The translations under genes and the position numbers were made by a program. From Girardinichthys multiradiatus (Eukaryota; Chordata; Actinopteri; Cyprinodontiformes; Goodeidae): 64,000 nucleotides of DNA. Below the pieces are notes generated by a model, which had not been told where the DNA came from, searched no databases, and saw nothing but the letters and a program-made list of their open reading frames with translations. Of this stretch, positions 45,533-56,140 are shown piece by piece (position 1 is the first letter of the stretch; each line of letters opens with the position of its first letter). The stretch lies in assembly GCF_021462225.1 (NCBI RefSeq), contig NC_061812.1, positions 42,949,363 to 43,013,362 of the forward strand, in the 5' to 3' direction.

Positions 45533-45801
45533 ATGATTCAAAACTTGAACTGTGAATAAGACCAACAAAAACCCAAAAACATCCACAAATCATAACAGTG
45601 AGCCTACTTTATTCATTGTAAAACTAGTTTTATTTTGGAACCCTTAACACTGTCCATTTCAACCTTCTAGCTACTAAATTTAGGGCAAATTTGTGTAGCT
45701 AACTAACCCCTCAGCATCATGCGCCCATCACCATGATAGACAGTACTGTGTTCTTAGGTTTGAAAGCCCAACATGACTCTTCCTGGCTATTTAACTTCTC
45801 C
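45533..45801 (+). repeat. 269-bp direct repeat, right copy
   Basis: Begins directly after the (GAAC)n tail of Rex3 copy B. Sequence and extent as for the left copy at 42822-43090; the unique flank resumes at 45802. Confidence 0.97.
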
Positions 45802-46540
45802 ACATTAGGCATTTGGCTTGAACATGTGAGAAACTGCATATTTCAGTTGAGGTTGGCAGAAATAGACACTTCTTTCTTGGTCGCCACTCTCTCAGTTCAT
45901 GTCAAAATTGTTCTTGGTTCAGGGTGACTTTGGACAGTTACACAGGTGTTCCAGGAGTATCCAATACATGGAAGGATTGAGCCTTGGTACTTCCTGGGGG
46001 TTTTATAAAGATACTAACAAATATTCTTTCATCTGAGGGGTGCTTTTAGCTTCTTTTTGGAGATATTAATAAAGATATAAAACACCCAAATAACTTGCAT
46101 TTAGATATAAACGTTTGAACTGATGTAATCTGCATTTTAGAAACTACTCTAAACGGCTTTACCACCTCATGTAACACCAAAATTTCTGTTTCTTACTGCT
46201 TCACTAAGTTCCTTCTCTGTTGTTCTGAGATTTGGTCAGTCCAATAAATCCTATCAAACAAAAAATTTCTGTGCTAATAAGGAGAATATATCCCCCTTTT
46301 CCACTTGTCCCTATTCGGCGGGTTTCAGTTTTCGCCTTTTTTTACTTTTCTATTAGAAATGGTTATGTAGAACCATTACTATTTTTTGTACCTGCTTGGA
46401 TGCAGTTCCAACCTGGCCTGACCCAGAGTCCATACTAATGAAAAAGAGCCAATAGCAGTTGTAGTCAATTATGGCCATTAAAATCTGAAATTTTTAGAAA
46501 ATGTAGCCTTTGTTGGTAGTTTATTCTGTTGACTAAATTC
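45802..46540. other. Unassigned sequence
   Basis: Nothing recognised. Confidence 0.4.
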
Positions 46541-47531
46541 TGTGATGGTTTGGCCATATGTTTTTTCTTTATCCTGCTGATAATGATCCCGTCTCAGTTT
46601 TATGATGGAAGTCACAAGATGTTCGTTTAAAGATGTTCGTTCAGCTGCTCCCAATTCCTTCTTATTAGTCTTCCTTGTTCATTGGTCCATTCTCCTCCCT
46701 TCCTCAGTATTTATACTTTCTGGTTTCATTGTTCTCTACTGCTGCTGCCCGCGTCCTCACTAAAACTAAGAAAGCGGAGCACATCACCCCAGTTCTAAAG
46801 TCCTTACACTGGCTCCTCGTATCTCAGAAAACAGACTTTAAAATACATCTGTTAGTCTATAAATCACTGAATAGCTTAGCACCAAAATTTACAACAGATT
46901 TGTTGTAAGTGTATGAACCACCCAGACCTCTCAGGTCTTCTGGCTCAAATCTACTCAAAACATGGAGAAGCAGCTTTTAGTTCTTAGGCTCCACTAATCT
47001 GGAATAAACTCCCAGAAAACTGTAAAAGCGCTGAAACTCTAATTTGCTTTAAATCAAAATAAAAACTTAGTTGTTTAGAGTGGCCTTTGACTGTGCTATC
47101 TAAACATTATTAAAGTTTTCAGTCCAAAATTCCTTTCATTTTTTATCAATCATTTTATCATCAATTTTTATTTTATAAATTTTTTATCATCTTTTTAATT
47201 GTTCAATTTTTATTCTCTTTAATTATTTAATTACCTTTATGCTACTGCAATGTACTTTTCCGATTATGTCTCTTTTTCTTTTTTTTCCATGTACAGCACT
47301 TTGAATTGTCTTGCTACTGATGTGTGCTATATAAATAAACTTGCCTTGCCTACTGGTTCCTCCTGTAATTTGCCCTGTTTTCTGCCCGCTCCATGTCTGC
47401 TACCCAGTCTACGTTTTCAGTCCTGGATCTACCATGTAAGCCTGCATTTATTTATTAAAGAAACCATCTTTCCTCACCTTTTGACTCTTCATCCTTGTCT
47501 GCATTTTGGTCCGACACTCCAACCTATGACA
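46541..47531 (+). mobile_element. Solo LTR split by an L2-type LINE end
   Basis: The right end GTCTGCATTTTGGTCCGACA followed by CTCCAACCTATGACA and the internal blocks TTCATTGGTCCATTCTCCTC and GTATTTATAC match the LTR at 32786-33208. The left end (TGTGATGG at 46541) is a best guess. An L2-type insertion (46742-47349) interrupts it, flanked by CTACTG on both sides. Confidence 0.62.
46742..47349 (+). mobile_element. L2-type LINE 3' end
   Basis: The short frame from about 46742 to 46908 encodes ARVLTKTKKAEHITPVLKSL followed by HWLLVSQK...FKIHLLVYKSLN, the familiar C-terminal motif of L2-clade RT proteins (HITPVL-LHWLPV). A 3' UTR ending TGTGCTATATAAATAAACTT GCC is typical of L2. It is flanked by a 6-bp CTACTG duplication (46736-46741 and 47350-47355) and is heavily 5'-truncated. 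Confidence 0.88.
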
Positions 47532-47866
47532 AACTGGAGTGTTTGATGCAGACATCTTGATCCTAGTCTGACCAAAACAGACTTCACCATTTACATGTGT
47601 GAGGTTAAGACAAACAGTAGTTAGGCATTTAAACTGTTACTAGGGATTGATACAGAGCACTGGTGACTCCGTAGCCTCCGTTGCCTACCATATTGATGAC
47701 TCTCAATTAAAACGTTATATCCATGATGATATACATGAAACTACATGTTCTAAAATGATAGGAATATTAAAATGGTTTAAAATTTGAAAATATCATTTTG
47801 AAAAATGTATATTAATATTAAACATAATATGCTGGAACTGCAAAATAGTTTTCATTTGTCAGGCAT
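47532..47866. other. Unassigned sequence
   Basis: Short non-coding stretch with nothing recognised. Confidence 0.4.
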
Positions 47867-47884
47867 GGGTCCTATTCCCCCACC

Positions 47885-48029
47885 CCCCTCCTTGAACCGC
47901 CACCTTAACGTGGTGGAGGGGTGCTCGAATGATCCTAGAAGCTATGTTGTCTGGGGCTTAAATGCCCCTGGTAGGGTCTCCCTTGGCAAACAGGCTCTAG
48001 GTGACGGGTCAGGCAAAGAGCGGTTCAAG
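47885..48029 (+). ncRNA. Structured Rex3 5' leader (copy C), candidate ribozyme
   Basis: Complementary segments occur in the same order as in copy D: 47885-47891 with 47915-47921 (7 bp), 47892-47900 with 48020-48028 (9 Watson-Crick pairs), and 47902-47904 with 47912-47914 around a 7-nt loop. The copy D wobble pair in the second helix is a normal C-G pair here. See the entry at 57845. Confidence 0.4.
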
Positions 48030-48089
48030 AACCCCTCATGACGACTACAAAATCGAGGCACGTGACAAACCGTCCGATGCCTCAGAAGG

Positions 48090-49632
48090 GGGAAGCAGTG
48101 CTTCGCCAGCACTGTTTACAGTGGGGATGGGGAGCTGCTGACCTCGACTGGGGACATTATCGGCCGGTGGAAGGAATACTTCGAGGATCTCCTCAATCCT
48201 GCCATCACGCATTCCCTGGTGGAAACAGAGGCTGGGGATTCGGGGTTGGACTCTTTCATCACCCAGGCTGAAGTCACCGAGGTGGTTAAAAAGCTCCGCG
48301 GTGGCAGGGCTTCGGGGTTGGATGAGATCTGCCCTGAGTATCTCAAGTCTTTGGATGTTGTGGGGCTGTCATGGTTGACACGCCTCTTCAACATTGCGTG
48401 GCAGACGGGGACAGTGCCTTTGGATTGGCAGACTGGGGTGGTGGTCCCCCTGACCGGAGGGTGTGTTCCAACTACAGGGGGGATCACACTCCTCAGCCTC
48501 CCTGGTAAGGCCTACGCCAGGGTATTGGTGAGGAGAGTCCGGCCGATAGTCGAACCCCGGCTTCAGGAGGAGCAGTGTGGTTTTCGTCCCGGCCGTGGAA
48601 CACTGGACCAGCTCTATACCCTCTACAGGGTACTCGAGGGTTCATGGGAGTTTGCCCAATCGGTCCACATGTGTTTTGTGGACCTGGAGAAAGCATTCGA
48701 CTGTGTCCCTCGTGATGCTCTGTGGGGGGTGCTCCAGGAGTATGGAATCGGGGGCCCTTTACTAGGGGCCATCCGATCTCTGTACAAGCGGAGCAGGAGT
48801 TTGGTACGCATTGCCGGCACTAAGTTGGACCTGTTCCCAGTGCATGTTGGACTCCGGCAGGGCTGCCCTTTGTCACTGGTCCTGTTCATAACTTTTATGG
48901 ACAAGATTTTTAGGCACAGCCAAGGGCCGGAGGGGGTCTGGTTTGGGGACCAGAGGATTTGGTCTCTTCTTTTTGCAGATGACGTGGTCCTGCCAGCCCC
49001 CTCTAGCCAAGACCTACAGCATGCACTGGGGCGGTTCGCAGCCGAGTGTGAAGCGGCTGGTATGACGATCAGCTCCTCCAAGTCCGAGGCCATGGTTCTC
49101 GACCGGAAAAGGGTGGCTTGTCCTCTTCAGGTTGGAGGGGAGTTCCTGCCTCAAGTGGAGGAGTTTAAGTATCTCGGGGTCTTGTTCACAAGTGAGGGAA
49201 GAATGGAGTGGGAGATCGCCAGACGGATCGGTGCGGCTGCCACAGTAATGGGGGCACTGTGCCGGTCCGTTGTGGTGAAGAGAGAGCTGAGCCGAAAAGC
49301 GAAGCTCTCGATTTACCGGTCGGTCTACGTTCCTACCCTCACCTATGGCCATGAACTTTGGGTCATGACTCCTCCACATCGAGAGGAGCCAGTTGAGGTG
49401 GCTCGGGCATCTATACCGGATGCCTCCTGGACGCCTTCCTCGGGAGGTGTTCCAGGCACGTCCCCCCGGAAGGAGGCCCAGGGGACGGCCCAGGACACGC
49501 TGCAGGGACTATGTCTCTCGGCTGGCCTGGGAATGCCTTGGGCTCCCCCCGGAGGAGCTGGAGGAGGTGTCTGGGGAGAGGGACGTCTGGGCATCTCTGC
49601 TGAGTCTGCCCCCGCGACCTGGTCCCGGATAA
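48090..49632 (+). pseudogene. Rex3 reverse transcriptase (copy C)
   Basis: The main open frame runs from 48219 through the RT core: [30 protein letters not shown] (48573), [15 protein letters not shown] (48675), [16 protein letters not shown] (48850), and [13 protein letters not shown] (48967) with an intact FADD box. Near 48450 a 13-nt deletion and a later 1-nt insertion replace the conserved [15 protein letters not shown] segment by unrelated residues while restoring frame. Near 49370 about 120 nt coding part of the C-terminal region (TERTRS...) is deleted and the frame changes. The endonuclease is missing. It lacks the parts needed for independent retrotransposition. Confidence 0.92.
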
Positions 49633-49669
49633 AGCGGAAGACGACAAGTACGAGTACGGGTCCTATCCC

Positions 49670-51349
49670 TTAGTGTACAAGTCTCAATTTCCATGGGCTA
49701 CTAAGCTGTTTCCCTTAGCCCTCCCTTACTCGCCCCCCCCCCAAAAAAAAACCTACCACTTGGAACGTAAGGGGGAAGAGAGAGGAGGTATGAGATGAAA
49801 TTGGATTCCGCCTAAGTTTCAGAGTTTTGATTTATATTTAAATATTTTCCTTACGTTAAGATACAAACCTTTGACCAAAGCTTCACATTAATCAGTTTGC
49901 AAACTGTTGCCTCTAATTTGGGCTTTAGATTTTGTTTTGAATTCACTCTACAGAGGAATCAAATACTTTTAAATATAATTTCATGGCCTTAAAAAAAGCC
50001 CAGACTTTAAAATGTATCTGATTTAATTCCACGTGCAGCTGTTTGCGGCTTACACTGACCTTTGCTTCAGACTCCAGGCACATTGAGCGAAATAATGCCG
50101 CATCTTTGTGCTCTTTGATATTCTGTGCAGGCATAAACGGAGCTGTAGTCGAGCTAAGAGAGAGCCTTTTGTTGATGAAACCCAGAGTACACCTAGAGCT
50201 CTGTGTTATCTGTGTGATCTGTGTGATCTCTGTGTTCTCCATTTTGAATAACCTGTAGAATCTTCAAGATAATGTTTTCAAAGATAAAGGACATGTCTCT
50301 GCATGTTTCCAGAATTTGTGTTAAATAAAGCTATATCCATGTTCTCTGTTCATTTTTTAACCACTTCTCCTACTGATATGAAAACCTACAGATGGCCATT
50401 TAATTTGAGATTTTTCACTCTGTTGTTCAGCATGTTTTATTGCTCTGCAAGCAGCTGTGATAATAGGGCTCTGTGCGTTTATGTGGCCTCTAAATTAAGC
50501 ACAATTGTCTGCAACTTAAGCAAGTGCATGTTCCAAATCCCACAGTGGCAAGACAATGTGTCTGATTCTTGGAATGGGATGTTACATTCTTGCTACTGTT
50601 ACCCAAAGGCTTCAGGGTGAATAACAGAGAAGACATCTCTTTGTCCTAAGCTCCTCCTTTTGATGAAGTGGCCTGTCTCAGCTGTAGCTGCAGACAGTTG
50701 GGAAATCAAACTTAGGGAATAAGGCAAGGGAGCAAAATGCCTCAAGGCATTAGTGGAACTCGGCACATGTTGCTGTAAAATAAATAAATAAAACAAATCT
50801 CATTCTTTTAATCACTTTGTTGCCTTTTTTCCTGCACTCTTTGGAGTCAGTGCATTTAATGATCTGGAAAATAAACATTTTCTCTTAAGTCACATGTTTT
50901 ATATGGATTTTATGAGACTTAACTTTAGATTTGTAAAGGAGAGGAAGCAAGGAAGCTACAGTGGAGTGGTCACGGTCCATACTGTTAATAATTTTCACGA
51001 TGCCAATTTTTCCAGTCACTGACTGTGAAAAATGGACACATTGTGTTCTGTAGATTTGAATTTTGAATGCCCTTTTGTCTTAAGAAGTGTCCAAGGAGTT
51101 TCCCATGTTTCTTTAAGAAGACAGTATTTCACGTTTTTACTGGAACAGAAAAGTGAGTAGATTTTCTGATACTGCTGGCTCCACGTGGAACCTGAAGGAA
51201 GAAGCAAATCAGGCAGAACATAGAGCTGATAAAATAATTATATATTAAAAATACAAAACAAAGGGTGCAGCATTATCAGAAATCCATTCGTCGTGTTTCC
51301 ATACCTACTTATTTGTGCTCAAGGTCATGCTGGTGCTTATTTCCAATGA
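49670..51349. other. Unassigned sequence
   Basis: AT-rich with nothing recognised. A short TGTGATC-type repeat lies near 50205-50235. Confidence 0.4.
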
Positions 51350-51560
51350 TCAAAGGTCAAAATCTTGAGCTTTTACATTGTATCATATCACATCTGCACT
51401 TGATTGTATTTTATTTGGATATTATGTGAAAGACCAATGCAAAGTAGTGCATAAGTGTGAAGTGGAAAGTAAATGCATTGGCATATGCATTCTTATTAAC
51501 ATGATTTACAAATAAAATGTTGAGATTAGTGCCTTGAATTTGTATTTAGCCTCTTGTGAA
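51350..51560 (-). mobile_element. Tc1-like terminal-region fragment
   Basis: ATTTTATTTGGATATTATGT followed by GAAAGACCAATGCAAAGTAG is the decayed end region of a common fish Tc1-like family, related to the fragment at 4961-5060. Confidence 0.5.
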
Positions 51561-52084
51561 ATAACCATGTTACAATCCTAATCAGCGGATCTTCATCCGC
51601 ACCAGAAGGGCTGGAAAACAGGACGTAAACACAGCTTGTAGAGCAAGATTTATAAACACCACCTGGTGTTATCAAAAGGACAGACAGTGTTATAGAACCG
51701 GGTCAGAAATCAGCTGTATGCAGGGCATTGACCTACCTAAACTATGTGTCAGGTAATACCCAAATAAAAATGAGTAACATACTGGCAAAACTGACAGCTT
51801 GTGTTATTCTGATGCTAAGCCGACATTTTATTATTATTGTATTGCTGTTTTTTTTATATTTCATGCTTTAAATTTGACAGATCCAAAGCTAAACTAAAAT
51901 CCAGCGTCTTAAACATGGCGCTCTGAATGTTTTGGTTAGCTGCTGTTCCCAATGAGCCCGCCTCTAGCTCCTGTTGAAAACAGATCTTTCCCCTGGTCCA
52001 GTAGCTATGCTAGCAGCAGAAACACAAAGAGCAGCTTAGAACTGGAACCTGTTTGGTGGAAAATGCCATTAAAGGGTTGCCCAT
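51561..52084. other. Unassigned sequence
   Basis: Nothing recognised between two Tc1-like fragments. It may be a later insertion or decayed element sequence. Confidence 0.35.
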
Positions 52085-52420
52085 TATTTATCTTTATCCA
52101 TCTTCTCATTGGTTAGACAAAGCTTCATTTTCCCTGCTCAGGAGAAGCATGCTGACAGCATGATTATACCACCACCATGTTTTACTATGGGAATGGTTAC
52201 TTCAGAGTGATATGCAGTGTAAGTTTTCTGCAACACATACCATTTTGCATGTAGACCAAAAAGGTTACATTTTGGTCTCATCAGAGCACCTACCACTTTA
52301 TGTTGGCTTTCCCCCTACATGACTTATGGCACACTATAAGCGGGACTTATTATGCCTTTCTTCTTCTTATCAGTTTACGTGCATCAGCTGGCACCTTTAA
52401 TGCATACTGATTTCACTAAA
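52085..52420 (-). mobile_element. Degenerate Tc1-like transposase fragment
   Basis: Minus-strand landmarks CATGATTATACCACCACCAT near 52159, GCAACACATACCATTTTGC near 52231, TTTTGGTCTCATCAGAGCACC near 52271 and TACATGACTTATGGCACACT near 52316 correspond to the central region of a Tc1-like transposase. No frame survives. Confidence 0.65.
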
Positions 52421-52648
52421 ACAGAAACGATTACTGGACTTCAGCTGTTGCTAGTTTTATTAAAACCATCAACGCTGAATTTTTACTAAGGTTTGATTAC
52501 ACACAGGTGACTTCTAAGGGGAGATGATGCCTATTTGGGGGTATCAGAGGTGGCTGAGTACCAATGCAAACCCAATTGTTTACATTTTAATTAGTAAAGA
52601 ATTCTGAAAAAAACGTTAGCATTTTTCTTCTACTTTATATGTATGCTC
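52421..52648. other. Unassigned sequence
   Basis: AT-rich spacer, possibly the decayed end of the preceding Tc1-like copy. Confidence 0.3.
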
Positions 52649-53915
52649 TACAGGGGTTGGACAATGAAACTGAAACACCTGGTTTTAGACCACAATAATT
52701 TATTAGTATGGTGTAGGGCCTCCATTTGCGGCAAATACAGCGTCAATTTGTCTTGGGAATCACATATACAAGTCCTGCACAGTAGTCAGAGGGATTTTAA
52801 GCCATTCTTCTTGCAGGATAGTGGCCAGGTCACTACGTGATACTGGTGGAGGAAAACATTTCCTGACTCGCTCCTCCAAAACACCCCAAAGTGGCTCAAT
52901 AATATTTAGATCTGGTGACTGTGCAGGCCATGGGAGATGTTCAACTTCACTTTCATGTTCATCAAACCAATCTTTCACCAGTCTTGCTGTCTGTATTGGT
53001 GCATTGTTATCCTGATACACAGCACCGCCTTCAGGATACAATGTTTGAATCATTGGATGCACATGGTCCTCAAGAATGGTTCAGTAGTCCTTGGCAGTGA
53101 TGTGCCCATCTAGCACAAGTATTGGGCCAAGGGAATGCCATGATATGGCAGCCCAAACCATCACTGATCCACCCTCATGCTTTACTCTGGGCATGCAACA
53201 GTCTGGGTGGTACGCTTCTTTGGGGCTTCTCCACACCGTAACTCTCCCAGATGTGGGGAAAACAGTAAAGGAGGACTCATCAGAGAACAATACATGTTTC
53301 ACATTGTCCACAGCCCAAGATTTGGGCACCATTGAAACCGACGTTTGGCATTGGCATGAGTGACCAAAGGCTTGGCTGTAGCAGCCCGGCCGTGTATATT
53401 GACCCTGTGGATCTCCCGACGGACAGTTCTGGTGCAAACAGGAGAGTTGAGGTGCACATTTAATTCTGCCGTGATTTGGGCAGCCGTGGTTTTATGTTTT
53501 TTGGATACAATCCGGGTTAGCACCCGAACATCCCTTTCAGACAGCTTCCTCTTGCGTCCACAGTTAATCCTGTTGGATGTGGTTTGTCCTTCTTGGTGGT
53601 ATGCTGACATTACCCTGGATACCGTGGCTCTTGACACATCACAAAGACTTGCTATCTTGGTCACAGATGCGCCAGCAAGACGTGCACCAACAATTTGTCC
53701 TCTTTTGAATTCTGGTATGTCACCCATAATGTTGTGTGCATTTCAATATTTTGAGCAAAACTGTGCTCTTACCCTGCTAATTGAACCTTCACACTCTGCT
53801 CTTACTGGTGCAATGTGCAATCAATGAAGACTGGCTACCAGGCTGGTCCAATTTAGCCATGAAACCTCCCACACTAAAATGACAGGTGTTTCATTTTCAT
53901 TGTCTAACCCCTGTA
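52649..53915 (-). mobile_element. Tc1/mariner element with DD36E transposase, family C copy 2
   Basis: Terminal repeats start CAGGGGTTGGACAATGAAAC at 52651 and end as the inverse at 53913. TA lies on both sides (52649-52650, 53914-53915). Length about 1.26 kb, inverted relative to copy 1 at 24147-25408. Confidence 0.94.
52703..53727 (-). pseudogene. DD36E transposase, frameshifted with stops
   Basis: MGDIPEFKRGQIVGARLAGA at 53727 opens an N-terminal helix-turn-helix region (VTKIASLCDVSRATVSRVM) that is intact here, unlike copy 1. A net 7-nt deletion near 53326 (after RFQWC) shifts the frame. TGA replaces a Gln codon after KDY near 53082, and another TGA follows DLYM near 52769. The catalytic blocks FSDESSF, QDNNAPIQ and NIIEPLW remain readable, but the second catalytic Asp block reads DNN where copy 1 has DDN and the following His is Gln. 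The expected stop is at 52703-52705, and a repaired length would be about 343 aa. Confidence 0.92.
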
Positions 53916-54833
53916 CTTTGGTCGCAAAAAATCCCTATAATAATGTACATAGAACATGTGGTTCTAAAATGACAAAAGCTGTAAATGTTCACGAGATCTT
54001 ACTACTCTTGCAAGACACTACATAGTATTTATAGGTGTGGTCTGGATAAGGAAGTGATTTTCTTTCTGGCCTTGTCTTGTCTTGTTCTTGTTTTCCTCAT
54101 GTGAAAAATTGCTACAGGTGTATAGTTATTATTTTTGGTTTCTTTATTGCTTTTCCTGGCATTCTTTGTTAAAGAACACTGCGTTTATTCAATCCAGAGG
54201 TTATTAAAGTAAAATTTTGAGCTATATTTTGGTAATTACTCAACGTTTTGATCTGTTAATGATACCACACTGATCATACCACTAAAGAACACCAGATCAT
54301 CAGTAAGAAGAGACGTAAAAACTGAAACATTATCGTTACAGTTTGGAAGTCACACATGGGGAACAGATGTTAGCATTTAGATTGGGGAAAGTCCTCTTTT
54401 CTCGTTAATTTATTCAACATAAATCGGAGAAATACAGTAGAGTGTAACAGTCCTTTCATAACCAGTTCATCACTAGGTTTCAGCCATTAAAACTCAACAG
54501 ATGAGTGAAAAAAAAGATTACATCATATTTCCTTTAGAAGCCAATCTCTTCTCTACATAATCCCACTTTGAAATAATTTACAGTAAGGTTAATTAAAGTA
54601 TTTGGCAGTAAGACTCTTAATTGCTGTTTGATGTGTTATATTGTTCAATTGTTCATTCATTGTTATTGTATCTATGCTTATGTCAAATCATTACTTGTTA
54701 CAGCTTGATGTTGAGAAGATTCACCTTTAACTTCAGATAAACTAGCTCCTTCTTCAACCACAACACTATTAATATTCATAGCAATTAAACAGCTAAAACC
54801 TTTCCTTGCTAACCTGCTGTCGTATTGTATTAT
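53916..54833. other. Unassigned sequence; no 3' LTR found for the gypsy element
   Basis: Sequence beyond the gypsy pol end. It does not contain a copy of the sequence around 62432-62480, so the expected 3' LTR is absent or beyond recognition. AT-rich, nothing else recognised. Confidence 0.45.
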
Positions 54834-56140
54834 AATATTTGGCAGACGGCTACAATTTCAGGCCCCATCAGTACCTCCCCCTCAACGACCGCACTCGGCG
54901 GTCTTGAAGATCCGGCCTGGGAGTCCCAGTAGTCCCGGACGAGCGTCGGGTCCAGGATGAAAGATCGCGGGGCCTAGGAGCGATCCTCTGGACCGTATCC
55001 CTCCCAGTCAATGAGGTACTGCCATCCTCGGCCCTGTCGACGGACCGAATGGGCTGGGTGGCCCTGGAAGTCCCGGGGCGCTGGCGGAGGCACAGCTGGG
55101 GGGCAAAGGATGCTGGTCTGGACCGGCTTAATTTGGGAGACGTGAAAAACCGGATGAATCCGGAAACTGGCAGGCAAACGAAGTTGTACTGAGGCAGGCC
55201 CAACCAGGGACTCGATGGAGTAAGGACCGATGAACCTGGGAGATAGTTTTCGGGAGAGGGACTTGAGAGGCACGTCCCGTATGGAGAGCCAAACCTGCTG
55301 ACCCGGATGGTAGGTCGGGGCCGAGATGCGGCGCCTGTCGGCGTAACGCTTGTTCTGAGCTGCCGTCCAATGCAGCGCCTTTGTAGCTGCGGTCCAGATG
55401 CGCTTGCTCCTGCGGATGTGTTGACGCGCAGACGTCACCGTGATTTCCCTCTCATCGGACGGAAACAGGGGCGGTTGATAACCCAGGGAGACCTCAAACG
55501 GGGTAAATCCAGTTGCTGCTGAGACGTGCGAGTTATGCGAGTACTCGACCCAAGACAGGTGGGTGCTCCACTCGACGGGGTCGGAGGATGCAATACAATG
55601 GAGCGCCGCCTCCAGCTCTTGGTTGATCCTCTCTACCTGCCCGTTGGTTTGAGGGTGGAAACCGGAAGTCAGAGAAACCTTTGCCCCCAGAGCCGTGCAG
55701 AACTCCTTCCAGAGCCGGGCGGTGAACTGGGGTCCCCGATCTGACAGTATGTCCTGGGGTATTCCATGGAGCCGGAATACATGTTTTACCAAGAGCTGTG
55801 CGGTCTGGAGGGCTGATGGCAATCTCCTAAGAGGAATCAGATGACAGGCTTTGGAAAACCTGTCCACAATAGTCATAATGGCTGTCATACCGCGAGAAGA
55901 TGGTAATCCTGTGACGAAGTCTACTGCAATGTGGGACCAAGGGCGGAGAGGTACAGCAAGCGGTTGCAGGAGGCCCGCGGGTGGTCGGCTCGACGTCTTG
56001 TTCCGTGCACATACTGGGCAGGCAGATACAAATTCTCTGACATCATGATGCAGTGTGGGCCACCAGAATTGCCTGGCAACAGCTGCGACAGTTCAACTGG
56101 CCCCCGGGTGAATGGCAATTCTTGAAGAGTGGAACCAGGC
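54834..56140 (-). pseudogene. Gypsy integrase with chromodomain-like C-terminus
   Basis: Reading left on the minus strand, a zinc-binding region with ACPVC lies near 56020, preceded by a stop in place of the codon after HPGAS near 56095. The catalytic DDE core occupies 55888-54974: [29 protein letters not shown] and [12 protein letters not shown] carry the three acidic residues. A GPY-like module follows ([13 protein letters not shown]) and then a chromodomain-like [20 protein letters not shown] then replaces the expected Trp codon near 54975; the frame continues readable to about 54834. The enzyme would insert element cDNA, with the chromodomain guiding target choice. Two stops disable it. 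Confidence 0.92.

Larger units (their letters stand above)
47880..49657 (+). mobile_element. Rex3-type LINE, copy C, 5' leader joined to RT
   Basis: It contains the full 5' leader (CTCCTTGAACCGCCACCTTA from 47889) and the 3' end (AAGCGGAAGACGACAAGTAC), but the segment equal to copy D 58031-59464 (endonuclease and linker) is absent at about 48065. Flanks GGGTCCTATTCCC (47867-47879) and GGGTCCTATCCC (49658-49669) form a 12-13-bp target duplication with one indel. The element was therefore inserted by retrotransposition with both true ends. Confidence 0.93.
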
